A DNA stretch of 64,000 nucleotides, taken from the NCBI GenBank assembly GCA_900315975.1, contig ONBA01000008.1:1-64000 (forward strand), in the 5' to 3' direction. The translations under genes were made by a program, and so were the position numbers. The DNA comes from an uncultured Ruminococcus sp. (GTDB taxonomy: Bacteria; Bacillota_A; Clostridia; Oscillospirales; Ruminococcaceae). Of the stretch, positions 1 to 6,921 are shown in pieces (within the stretch, counting starts at the first letter, position 1; the number at the start of each line of letters is the position of its first letter). A model generated the notes under the pieces. The model was not told the origin of the DNA. It made no database searches and worked only from the letters and a program-made list of their open reading frames with translations.

Positions 1-159
1 ATTCACTATGCGTGCCTAAACGGAGCTTCATTAGAAGGTTGTGATATGACAGGAGCTGATTTGCGTGGAACCGAATTGCCAGATGGATTTATGAGTCAGA
101 ATCAGGATGAGCAGATTAGCCATCTCAAATCTTTAAATATAAATGGTTTGAAAATATAA
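1..159 (+). CDS. Pentapeptide-repeat protein, C-terminal fragment
   Basis: This open frame enters from the left edge and stops at a TAA at 157-159, giving 52 visible residues. The pattern ACLNGASLEGCDMTGADLRG repeats every five residues with a central Leu/Met, the A(D/N)LxG consensus of pentapeptide repeats that fold into a right-handed beta helix. The rest is a short polar tail. Such proteins range from DNA mimics to effector modules, and the visible part does not decide the role. Base composition is AT-rich like the following operon, so it probably belongs to the same acquired island. It is not obviously co-transcribed with the ATPase gene, which has its own promoter 300 bases downstream. 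Confidence 0.6.
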   Translation: MHYACLNGASLEGCDMTGADLRGTELPDGFMSQNQDEQISHLKSLNINGLKI

Positions 160-526
160 TTATACAGTTGAAATACAGAAGTTCTAAATTACCATGAAAC
201 TACGCGGTTTCTAATGATTGTTAGTGATGATGCAGATTTGTCAATCATAAATCATAAGGTAGATGAATTGGTAATTGACTAAGATAGTGATAAGTATATT
301 TTTAAATTTATGAAGTTTAATAGTTGTATACAGTATTCTAAAATCGTAATTAATAAAATTGTTAGCAATATAATTTGACTTGCTTATAAAGAAAAACAGT
401 AAAAATTAACTGTGTGGACAATTTGAAGCTTATTTGCTTTTTAGAAAAAAATATTGAATTTCAAATTGAAAAGGTGTATAATTATAAAAAAGCGTGTAAA
501 GGAACATACAAAAGAAGTGTAAATTT
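160..526. other. AT-rich gene-free stretch upstream of the defence-like operon
   Basis: About 370 bases without a convincing gene. A 22-codon ORF (214-282, plus) has no ribosome binding site and is probably chance. The only clear signal is the promoter at 454-482. No strong terminator follows the pentapeptide-repeat gene. I looked for, but could not show, a small RNA gene of the kind that accompanies AvcD-type deaminases. Confidence 0.5.
454..482 (+). promoter_or_regulatory. Sigma-A-type promoter of the ATPase-methyltransferase-deaminase operon
   Basis: TTGAAT at 454-459 and TATAAT at 477-482 are separated by 17 bases. Transcription would start near 489 and give a leader of about 50 nt before the ATG at 539. 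Confidence 0.7.
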
Positions 527-538
527 TTGAGGTGTATT

Positions 539-1516
539 ATGGATAATAAAAGAAGCGTTTTAAACTCTTTTGATTCTTTTAATGATGCTGGTTTAAAAAA
601 TGTTGATAAAGTTTCATATCAAAGCTTTAATTTAATAATAGGAGAGAATGGTGCTGGAAAAACACGCTTCTTAAAATCTTTGCTTAATGAAATGAAGAAA
701 ACAAATAATTATCGTGTAATAACTATGTTTTTTCCAGACTTGTTAGATGTAAAGGGTGACATGGAAAATGATGAAGAAGCAGATTATATTTTTGATTTGC
801 TTCAAGGGAATACTGATGTTGATTTTAGGGATTTTTTAAGAATAATCGAAAGTGCTCCTGATAAAGAATCATTTTGGGAAGACTTTAGAAGTCGGATTAA
901 GATGAATGCAAGGATAGAAAGGGAACGGGCAGAAAAATCTCTTAATGATATTAATGATCTAATGGTTCAGCTTCTTAATCGAACTGTTGAACTTGATTCT
1001 GAAATGATATATATAAAGAAAAAAATCGGGAATGAAATTAGAAAAGTGGATATTAAAGATGCTTTTTTATTTCCAGAGATGTCACCAGGTGAAAAAATCC
1101 TTTTCTATTTTTGCTTGTTTTTGTATTATGTTCAAAATAATGAGAAAGAACTTGTAATTATAATCGATGAACCTGAGTGCCATTTGCACCCTAAGAAACT
1201 ATTAGAACTTGTTAGGCGATTAAAGAAGTTTGAAAATGTAAGAGAAATATGGATAGCTTCGCATTCATTATATTTAGTGCCTTTGTTTAAATTCGAAGAA
1301 ATAGTACTTATAGAAAATAGTAAAATCATTAATCGAAATAGTCTGATGTACAATAAAATCTATAACACATTGCTTGGGGAAAAGGATATAGATGTTTTTG
1401 AATTTATAAAATCTGTTGATAGTTGGATGTATTATCAATGGATTGTAGAGATGTTTTATTTGCCTCAGAGCATTGGTACCATAAATAGCAAGGATGAACA
1501 ATATTTGTTGATTTGA
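539..1516 (+). CDS. AAA/ABC-type ATPase (SMC/OLD-like), probable N-terminal part of a split ATPase-methyltransferase
   Basis: 325 residues. Visible motifs are a Walker A (GENGAGKT, residues 35-42), a short charged coiled-coil-like insert (about 120-170), an ABC signature-like SPGEK (182-186), a Walker B (LVIIIDEPE with D210/E211) and an H-loop IASHS (H242). This is the compact AAA_15/AAA_21 architecture found in many anti-phage systems, typically a sensor or engine for an effector. ATG 539 is preferred over the in-frame TTG at 527 because GAGGTG sits just upstream. The frame ends in TGA at 1514-1516, but the same frame then continues without another stop into the methyltransferase at 1559. 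The gene is AT-rich compared with the rest of the window, suggesting transfer. Substrate and partner are not determinable from sequence. Confidence 0.75.
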   Translation: MDNKRSVLNSFDSFNDAGLKNVDKVSYQSFNLIIGENGAGKTRFLKSLLNEMKKTNNYRVITMFFPDLLDVKGDMENDEEADYIFDLLQGNTDVDFRDFLRIIESAPDKESFWEDFRSRIKMNARIERERAEKSLNDINDLMVQLLNRTVELDSEMIYIKKKIGNEIRKVDIKDAFLFPEMSPGEKILFYFCLFLYYVQNNEKELVIIIDEPECHLHPKKLLELVRRLKKFENVREIWIASHSLYLVPLFKFEEIVLIENSKIINRNSLMYNKIYNTLLGEKDIDVFEFIKSVDSWMYYQWIVEMFYLPQSIGTINSKDEQYLLI

Positions 1517-1558
1517 GATTATTGCCTAAAACAAATAGAGGCTAATTCAAAGATTAAA

Positions 1559-2299
1559 ATGCTTGATTATGGTGCTGGAAAATGCAGAATATATGATTGC
1601 CTAAAAATAAACGGGGAAATGATAAATGGAAATATTGAATATGAGGCATTTGAGCCTAAGCCAGAAGATAATTATGAATATGATGAGAATATAAGGCTAT
1701 ATAGTAGAGCTGACGAAATAATGGATAACCGGTATAATATAATAATATTGTTAAATGTACTGCATGAAATACCCGTAACTGAATGGAGGGACGTATTTAA
1801 AAAAATTGGTGCAGCATTAGTTGAGGATGGTAAACTTATTTTTATCGAAGTTAAAAATCTTTCTCACGGAGAGCAACCATACGGAGATAATGGTTTTTTA
1901 ATTCTTAATGATGAAGCAGTAAGTATTTGCTTCCCAAAAGCTCAAAAAATATCAATGGATAACCAAAAAAGTAATGCGTGGGTGATTAATAAATCATCGT
2001 TGAATAATATTGATTCTGTTGATATAATTAATGCTATTGAGAGATTGCAAGAAAGCTGTAAAAAAGAATTATATAATGTCTATCATGAAAGAATTAATAT
2101 AGCACGTGAAGAGAATAAAATTGATGTATCAATGAAGGCGAGAAAATACGCATTTATTTCTCAACAGTATATTAATTCAAAATTTGCCATTGATATTTTA
2201 AAAGAATCTAGAATAAGCAGAGAAGTTAGTAAAGAGTCACATAAGAAAATGAAAACTTCAATTACTCCACCACCGATAAATAGAAAGGATAAAATATAA
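1559..2299 (+). CDS. Class I SAM-dependent methyltransferase domain, same frame as the upstream ATPase
   Basis: 246 residues starting right at motif I (MLDYGAGKCR). A second typical element is IIILLNVLHEIP (about 60-72), the post-II/IV strand of Rossmann methyltransferases. The C-terminal 100 residues are helical and charged. Normal members carry a helix before motif I. Here that helix (DYCLKQIEANSKIKM) lies in the same frame between the TGA at 1514-1516 and this ATG, and no good ribosome binding site serves ATG 1559 (AGAGG is about 18 bases away). The domain was therefore probably translated as the C-terminal half of the ATPase protein. Its stop overlaps the deaminase start (TAATG). The methyl acceptor is unknown. 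It lacks an N4/N6-adenine NPPY-type motif, so DNA methylation is not indicated. Confidence 0.65.
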   Translation: MLDYGAGKCRIYDCLKINGEMINGNIEYEAFEPKPEDNYEYDENIRLYSRADEIMDNRYNIIILLNVLHEIPVTEWRDVFKKIGAALVEDGKLIFIEVKNLSHGEQPYGDNGFLILNDEAVSICFPKAQKISMDNQKSNAWVINKSSLNNIDSVDIINAIERLQESCKKELYNVYHERINIAREENKIDVSMKARKYAFISQQYINSKFAIDILKESRISREVSKESHKKMKTSITPPPINRKDKI

Positions 2300-3924
2300 T
2301 GGATGAAGAAAACATAAAAGATATGCCTGATTCAGAGTTGTTTATTGCACTTGCTTCGCCTGTTGGAACTGATAGCTCAATAGTATTTGATGTTTTAAAG
2401 GAAAACTTGACTGAGTGCGGCTATTTTATATTTAAAATTAAAATATCATCTGAAATGATAATTCCTGAGTTGGCAGATAATGTTAATATGAATGATGCTT
2501 TTGAGCGCTTGAGTGCGTTAATGGATAAAGGTAACGAGCTTAGGGAGAAGAATGGAAACAACGCAATATTATCTCTAGGTGTACTTAAGGAAATTGTAAA
2601 AATTCGCACGAAAGAAGCTGAGAAAAATGCGTGGTCATTAAAAGGAAAAAAGTATGCATATATAATTGATAGTTTAAAACATAAAGAAGAAGTTAAACTT
2701 TTGAGATCAGTATATACAAATGCGTTTTATTTATTTGCCATTAATGAAAGCGAACGAGATAGAGAGAATTACCTAATTAATCATAAAAATATGGGAAAAC
2801 TCAATGCAAGTAAATTGATAGCGAGAGATCAATATGAAAATTTTGCTTGGGGTCAGCATACAAGAGATGTATTTGAATTAGCTGATTTTCATGTAACAAT
2901 AAATAGCGTTTCAAATGCTAATAAAAATAATGGTTATTCTAAAGAAAGAGATGAAATAAAAAAACAAGTCAATATTCAGATTTCGCGTATAGTTGATTTA
3001 ATGTTTGGATGTCCTTATCATACTGCGACGTTTGAGGAATATGCAATGTTTATGGCATATTCGACGGCTTTAAGATCTGGCGATTTGTCAAGGCAGGTTG
3101 GTGCGGTTATTGCAACGGATGATAATGAGATAATATCTATGGGAGCGAATGAGACACCTAAATATGGAGGCGGTCAGTATTGGGCTGATATTGGTAATTC
3201 AGATAAACGTGGCTGGAATGTTGATAACGGGCGAGATATGATGCTTAGACGAGATGATAACGAAGATACGATTATGGGATATGATCCTAATAAGACGGAA
3301 ATTCAGAGTATGGTTAAGTCTATAGTTGAAGATACAGATTGTTTTAATTATGATAGTTTAGAAATGAGTGCTACTGAGTTAGAAAAATATAAAAAGGATT
3401 TTTTTAACGGATTGTACAATAAATTGAAAAGCATAACGGAGTTTGGACGAACTGTTCATGCGGAGATGGCTGCAATGTTGTCGTGTGCTAGACATGGAAT
3501 AGCATTAGATGGAGCTACGTTGTATTGTAGTACCTTTCCATGCCATAATTGTGCTAGACATGCGGTGTATAGTGGCATTAAACGTATTGTATATATTGAA
3601 CCATATCCTAAAAGCAAAGCGCTAGAATTACATAGGGACTCAACTACTATAAATCATGAGGATGGTAAGGTCATATTCGATGCATTTACTGGAGTTGGGC
3701 CACGAAGATTTTTTGATTTGTTTTCGTTAAAATTGAGTTCTGGATATGATGTTGTAAGAAAGAACGAGCAAGATGATGTGGTCGTTTGGGAAAGACGAAC
3801 CTCTTGTTTACGTTGTTCTTCAAATCCGATTCAATATGTGGATCGCGAAACAAAAGAAATATATGATGCCTGTGTTGTTAGTAATGAAAATGATACAGAG
3901 AGCTTGGAGGAAAAAGATGAATAA
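2299..3924 (+). CDS. Anti-phage dCTP deaminase (AvcD/DCD-like: P-loop-like domain plus zinc deaminase)
   Basis: 541 residues, in the size range of the two-domain anti-phage dCTP deaminases. The N-terminal domain has a P-loop-like SPVGTD segment (about 20-25), degenerate relative to a classical Walker A but of the form seen in this family. The C-terminal domain has the zinc cytidine/deoxycytidylate deaminase signature HAE (H387, E389) and PCHNC (C415, C418), so the catalytic set is complete. An extra CxxC lies at 503/506. Family members deaminate dCTP (to dUTP) on infection and starve phage replication of dCTP. The start ATG overlaps the methyltransferase stop by one base and has AGAAAGGA upstream. 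A 60-aa gene overlaps its 3' end. Assignment to the family is strong; activity here is inferred. Confidence 0.85.
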   Translation: MDEENIKDMPDSELFIALASPVGTDSSIVFDVLKENLTECGYFIFKIKISSEMIIPELADNVNMNDAFERLSALMDKGNELREKNGNNAILSLGVLKEIVKIRTKEAEKNAWSLKGKKYAYIIDSLKHKEEVKLLRSVYTNAFYLFAINESERDRENYLINHKNMGKLNASKLIARDQYENFAWGQHTRDVFELADFHVTINSVSNANKNNGYSKERDEIKKQVNIQISRIVDLMFGCPYHTATFEEYAMFMAYSTALRSGDLSRQVGAVIATDDNEIISMGANETPKYGGGQYWADIGNSDKRGWNVDNGRDMMLRRDDNEDTIMGYDPNKTEIQSMVKSIVEDTDCFNYDSLEMSATELEKYKKDFFNGLYNKLKSITEFGRTVHAEMAAMLSCARHGIALDGATLYCSTFPCHNCARHAVYSGIKRIVYIEPYPKSKALELHRDSTTINHEDGKVIFDAFTGVGPRRFFDLFSLKLSSGYDVVRKNEQDDVVVWERRTSCLRCSSNPIQYVDRETKEIYDACVVSNENDTESLEEKDE

Positions 3925-4099
3925 TAATGAAATACAATTAATAATAGAAAAAAGAATAAAAAAGTGGCCAGAATGGAAAATAAATATGCTTAGTTATGAA
4001 AAACATATCCATTCTATAAGTTTGAAAATTGTTGAAAAAAAAGAATATGAGATTGATAAACATAAAAGTGAAAACGAGAAAGTTAAACTTAAAAAATAG
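3917..4099 (+). CDS. Small basic protein, last gene of the deaminase operon
   Basis: 60 residues from ATG 3917, overlapping the deaminase stop by 8 bases, with a strong GGAGG six bases upstream. The protein is Lys- and Glu-rich with net positive charge, has one WPEW motif and is predicted mostly helical. No signal peptide or membrane segment is visible. I do not recognise a family. The tight overlap and good ribosome binding site argue that it is translated with the deaminase, perhaps as a regulator, inhibitor or nucleic-acid-binding partner (inference). The IS3 element begins about 30 bases after its stop, so the operon may once have continued further. Confidence 0.6.
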   Translation: MNNNEIQLIIEKRIKKWPEWKINMLSYEKHIHSISLKIVEKKEYEIDKHKSENEKVKLKK

Positions 4100-4175
4100 A
4101 TTGCTATATAAATGATGTGGGTTTAAGAGTTGTCTAATGCTCCTTCTATATTTGGCGTGTTATGGTATAAAACGC

Positions 4176-5042
4176 TTACAGTGGTAGACCGCCTTCATTG
4201 AAGCTGTTGATCCTTTGCGTATTGTAGTAGCCGAAGATGTATCTGAAGATGATGGTCTTGACCTCTTCACGCTTCATTCGGTATGTAGGTATCTGATACA
4301 GCTTTTCTTTTTTCAGTGTGGCAAAGAAGCTCTCCATACGGGCATTATCGTAGCAATGGGCAGTACCGCTGAGGCTCTGGATGAGCCCGTTTGTAACAAG
4401 CTCCCTGCGGAAGGCGTAGCTTGTGTACTGGCAGCCACGATCGCTGTGAAGGACCGTTCCGTCGAGTCTACCGTACTTATCACGCAGCTGTTTTACGTTG
4501 TATATGCAGAGTTCTTTCTTCATGTTGTCACGCATTTCAAGAGCAACGATCTCACCGTTGAAGCAGTCGAGTATCGGCGAAACATAGAGCTTTCCGTCAG
4601 CGCACTGAACTTCAGTGATATCAGTCAGCAGTTTCTTCAGTGGCTTATCTGCACTGAAATTTCTTTTGATCAATTTCTCTCTGTTCTGGTTTTCAGTTTC
4701 AGCCTTTGTGATACCGTGAGGTCTGCGATGCCTGTGGATAAGCCCAGCTTCGCTCATAGTACGGTATACTGTTCGGAGGCTGACATGAGTACCCTTCTGT
4801 GCAAGAGCCGCCTGCATCCTTCTGACACCGTAATTCTTGTTGTCAGGATGCTCTGATAGTATTCCTTGTATTTTGACCAGAAGAAGCTGCCTTGCACCGG
4901 GCTTGCCCTGATTCTTGAGCCAGCGATAATAACCTGATTCGCTTATTTTCAGAAATCTGCATATTGCTTTCGCTCCGTACTTGCTGCGGAACTCGTTGAC
5001 GAACAGGTGGCGTTCGCTTGTCTTTACTTCTTCCGGTCTTTT
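4176..5042 (-). CDS. IS3-family transposase OrfB (DDE integrase), made by -1 frameshift
   Basis: The frame runs from the A-AAA-G slippery site at about 5038-5043 to the TAA at 4176-4178, giving roughly 288 residues. It contains the HTH_21-like N-terminal part and an rve integrase core with TDITEV (first D), SDRGCQY (second D) and NARMESFFATLKKE (catalytic E), so the DDE triad is intact. An internal ATG gives a 213-residue product from 4817, but the upstream 75 codons are clearly homologous to OrfB proteins (KYGAKAICRFLKISESGYYR). The protein ends soon after NEGGLPL, a few residues shorter than I expect for the family, so slight C-terminal truncation is possible. Confidence 0.8.
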   Translation of the reverse strand, partial: KRPEEVKTSERHLFVNEFRSKYGAKAICRFLKISESGYYRWLKNQGKPGARQLLLVKIQGILSEHPDNKNYGVRRMQAALAQKGTHVSLRTVYRTMSEAGLIHRHRRPHGITKAETENQNREKLIKRNFSADKPLKKLLTDITEVQCADGKLYVSPILDCFNGEIVALEMRDNMKKELCIYNVKQLRDKYGRLDGTVLHSDRGCQYTSYAFRRELVTNGLIQSLSGTAHCYDNARMESFFATLKKEKLYQIPTYRMKREEVKTIIFRYIFGYYNTQRINSFNEGGLPL

Positions 5043-5299
5043 GCGAAAAAACCGAGTGCATCCTTGAGAATATCATTTGCTTTACGAAGCTCGGCATTTT
5101 CACGCTCAAGCTCAAGATTACGCTGCTTAAGTTCTTCATCGGACATCTGATACTTCTTAGCTTTGGCAGCGGCATTTCGCTTGCTTCGCCAGTCTGAGAG
5201 TGTGTAATACTGGATACCTAACTGCTGAACAGCCTTTTTCAGCCCGATCTCGTCTGATAGCTTTAATGCTTCTTCTTTGAATTCTTTACTGTACTTCAT
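5024..5299 (-). CDS. IS3-family transposase OrfA
   Basis: 91 residues. The N-terminal helix-turn-helix (about 5-45, with QQLGIQYYTLSDW) is followed by a leucine-zipper coiled coil (about 55-85, ELKQRNLELERENAEL). This is the standard IS3 OrfA layout for end binding and multimerisation. The last codons contain gcA-AAA-Gac; a -1 slip there enters the OrfB frame and yields the OrfAB fusion transposase. The start has a GGGAAA-type ribosome binding site just upstream on the minus strand. Confidence 0.85.
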   Translation of the reverse strand: MKYSKEFKEEALKLSDEIGLKKAVQQLGIQYYTLSDWRSKRNAAAKAKKYQMSDEELKQRNLELERENAELRKANDILKDALGFFAKDRKK

Positions 5300-5368
5300 A
5301 GTCGTTTTCCCTTTCTGGTTTTATCATTTATATTCTACCAGATTTTTGGGTGTTTGTCGACTGCTCTT

Positions 5369-5578
5369 TCAGTATAACACTTCACAGATAGCTTTTGCTT
5401 TCGCGTCTGTATAGCTTGAGGTGTTGATTGTTGGATCAACCATGAGATTTGAACAGTAATGTTCAGTTTCATGGGCGATTATCTTTGTTATATAGCTATA
5501 TATAGACTTTTGACAAATTATATCATACTGAACAGCTTTTCTGGAAAAGCGGAAAAGTGTGTATAGAATACTAAAACA
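5369..5578 (-). pseudogene. Metallopeptidase (HExxH) fragment, no start codon
   Basis: A 69-codon open stretch on the minus strand, bounded by a stop at 5579-5581 and ended by TGA at 5369-5371. It encodes YITKIIAHETEHYCSNLM, where HETEH is a zinc-protease HExxH motif, followed by a short helical C-terminus ending in AKAICEVLY. No ATG/GTG with a ribosome binding site precedes it, and the stop lies a few bases from the estimated IS end. I read it as the C-terminal remnant of an ImmA/IrrE- or SprT-like gene damaged by the IS insertion or island assembly. The family is inferred from the one motif only. Confidence 0.4.
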
Positions 5579-5654
5579 TCAGGTATTCGAATCTTTTTTG
5601 TCTACTTTTTAAGGAACTGAAATCATAATTTTGACTTGATGTTTGAAATAGCCG

Positions 5655-5766
5655 TTTAGTATATGTCATTCATTTTATTCAGCTGACACATGCGTGTCTT
5701 GAAATAGACACGCATTTTTTATACTAATTTGTATACTAAAGTAAAGCCTACTCAAATGAGCAGGCT
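5655..5766. repeat. TATACTAA repeats and a hairpin at the island edge
   Basis: TATACTAA occurs at 5720-5727 and 5732-5739, with an inverted copy (TTTAGTATA) at 5655-5663. Just after them, AGCCTACTC/GAGCAGGCT (5745-5766) forms a near-perfect hairpin. Clustered short direct and inverted repeats of this kind resemble arm or core sites of tyrosine-recombinase elements. No integrase gene is in the window, so this is only a suggestion. Confidence 0.3.
5690..5720 (+). terminator. Rho-independent terminator
   Basis: Perfect 9-bp stem ATGCGTGTC/GACACGCAT with an 8-nt loop followed by six T. No complete gene ends immediately before it, so it probably belonged to a lost gene at the island edge. Confidence 0.6.
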
Positions 5767-5801
5767 CAGAGTAAAAAACTGATTGTTGTTACGTATTTAT
5801 C

Positions 5802-5820
5802 GGACGACCAATGGTCGTCC
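5802..5820. repeat. Perfect 9-bp palindrome GGACGACCA/TGGTCGTCC
   Basis: Two 9-bp arms separated by one base, followed by CTACA. A comparable GC-rich palindrome followed by TTACA occurs at 19208-19225, and another followed by TTAA at 55986-56009. It may be a small dispersed intergenic repeat. Confidence 0.4.
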
Positions 5821-5993
5821 CTACATAGCGGAATGCAGTGAATGTGAGATGAATAAATACTGTATTTCAATGCGCTGCAAGTTCGTAAACTAAGTTACAA
5901 CCTGTGATTGTATGTCTCCGAATCTCGTTTCATGAAATATGCTTGTTATAAAAACATCATTATGTGAGTAACAGGAATACCAATAATAGTAAG
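5821..5993. other. Intergenic sequence with no recognisable gene
   Basis: Together with the preceding repeats this completes the roughly 490-base gene-free stretch between the metallopeptidase remnant and the patatin gene. I see no ORF with a ribosome binding site. Confidence 0.4.
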
Positions 5994-6019
5994 AAATCGC
6001 TGTCACGGCAGCGATTTTT
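5994..6019 (+). terminator. Hairpin with T-tract
   Basis: AAATCGCTG/CAGCGATTT 9-bp stem, 6-nt loop, followed by TTATTT on the plus strand. No plus-strand gene ends directly upstream. Confidence 0.5.
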
Positions 6020-6027
6020 ATTTATAC

Positions 6028-6068
6028 AAAAAAAGTCCACATAAAGGATGCACTATTTGCGTGGACTA
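6028..6068 (-). terminator. Terminator of the patatin-like gene
   Basis: On the minus strand AGTCCAC ... GTGGACT followed by a run of T (A at 6028-6034 on plus), immediately after the stop of the gene at 6073. The loop is long (20 nt). Confidence 0.55.
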
Positions 6069-6072
6069 TATT

Positions 6073-6921
6073 TTAATCTGAGAGGAATTCTTTTAATTCT
6101 GCAAGACGTTCACGAGCGGCATTTCGTCCTATGCGATAAGCTTCGAGCATAATTTCCGGGTCATGGGTAACATGACCAATAGGCAGAATATCTGGTGGAG
6201 CGATAACAAATGCATTACCTTCAGCTTCTGACTTACGAACGTGTTTCAGTTGTTCGTTGTACATTTTAGGTCTGCGGGAGTAAGCTTTAACGAGCTGAGG
6301 GTATTTTTTATAGAAGAGTTTAACAAGTGAATCACTGCGGCTTGGTTTTTTAATATAGTCACGAGGCTGAGTGAGGATAACTACATTTTTATCATAACCT
6401 GCTGACTCCATAAATTTAAGGGGGATAGAGTCGGATATACCACCGTCGAGGAATTTTCGTCCGTCTATTTCAACAATGCGGGCTGCAAGCGGCATAGACG
6501 CTGACGCGCGAATCCATTCAAGGGTACTGCCTGTAGCGATGTGGCAATTATGATAAACAGGTTTACCGGTTGTAATATCAGTAGCGACAACATAGAAAGA
6601 CATAGGATTATTTTCAAATACCTCGTTAGCGAATGGGTCAAGTTTTTCGGGGATTGTATGGTAGCAGAATTCTGCGCCGAACATATCGCCTGTTCTGAAA
6701 AGAGAGCGGAAGCTGCAATAGCGTTTATCCCTGCAAAAGCGCAGGTTATAGCGTATACTGCGTCCATTCTGTTTAGATTTATAGTTACAGCCGAAGCAAG
6801 CGCCGGCAGAAACACCAACTGACCCGTCAAAAGAAATACCATTTTCCATAAGAACATCAGTAACTCCGCAGGTAAAAATACCTCGCATAGCGCCGCCTTC
6901 CATAACAAGACCGTATTTCAT
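6073..6921 (-). CDS. Patatin-like phospholipase
   Basis: 282 residues from ATG 6919-6921, chosen because AGGAGG lies nine bases upstream; an open extension to 7038 has no ribosome binding site. Motifs are the oxyanion GGAMRG (9-14), the nucleophile elbow GVSAG (Ser38) and the DGG of the Ser-Asp dyad (D159). This is the bacterial YjjU/RssA-type patatin fold, a cytosolic acyl hydrolase of phospholipids or related lipids; the substrate is not known. There is no signal peptide. It is monocistronic, with its own terminator. All catalytic residues are present, so it is probably active. Confidence 0.85.
   Translation of the reverse strand: MKYGLVMEGGAMRGIFTCGVTDVLMENGISFDGSVGVSAGACFGCNYKSKQNGRSIRYNLRFCRDKRYCSFRSLFRTGDMFGAEFCYHTIPEKLDPFANEVFENNPMSFYVVATDITTGKPVYHNCHIATGSTLEWIRASASMPLAARIVEIDGRKFLDGGISDSIPLKFMESAGYDKNVVILTQPRDYIKKPSRSDSLVKLFYKKYPQLVKAYSRRPKMYNEQLKHVRKSEAEGNAFVIAPPDILPIGHVTHDPEIMLEAYRIGRNAARERLAELKEFLSD

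Larger units (their letters stand above)
4127..5366 (-). mobile_element. IS3-family insertion sequence (about 1.24 kb)
   Basis: OrfA and OrfB of an IS3-type transposase read on the minus strand. The outer ends are my estimate. About 29 bases inward from 4127 (GAGTTGTC...) and inward from 5366 on the opposite strand (GAGCAGTC...) match at roughly half the positions, consistent with imperfect terminal inverted repeats. I could not identify a clean target duplication, so boundaries are uncertain by tens of bases. The element lies between the deaminase operon and a metallopeptidase remnant. Confidence 0.65.

Noticed and set aside
214..282. 22-codon ORF in the gap after the pentapeptide gene
   Set aside because: No ribosome binding site, too short, AT-rich background.
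160..526. AvcI-like small RNA gene
   Set aside because: There is no second promoter-terminator pair or structured element I could support; the ATPase promoter explains the only clear signal.
1514..1516. Selenocysteine codon at the ATPase-methyltransferase junction
   Set aside because: No SECIS-like hairpin is evident just downstream, and no catalytic Cys/Sec position is expected there.
4215..4856. 213-codon plus-strand ORF
   Set aside because: It is the exact antisense of the IS3 OrfB, with no ribosome binding site and implausible composition.
4120..5375. Target-site duplication of the IS
   Set aside because: Candidate flanks (TTTAA and TTTCA) share only three bases, not enough to define the ends.
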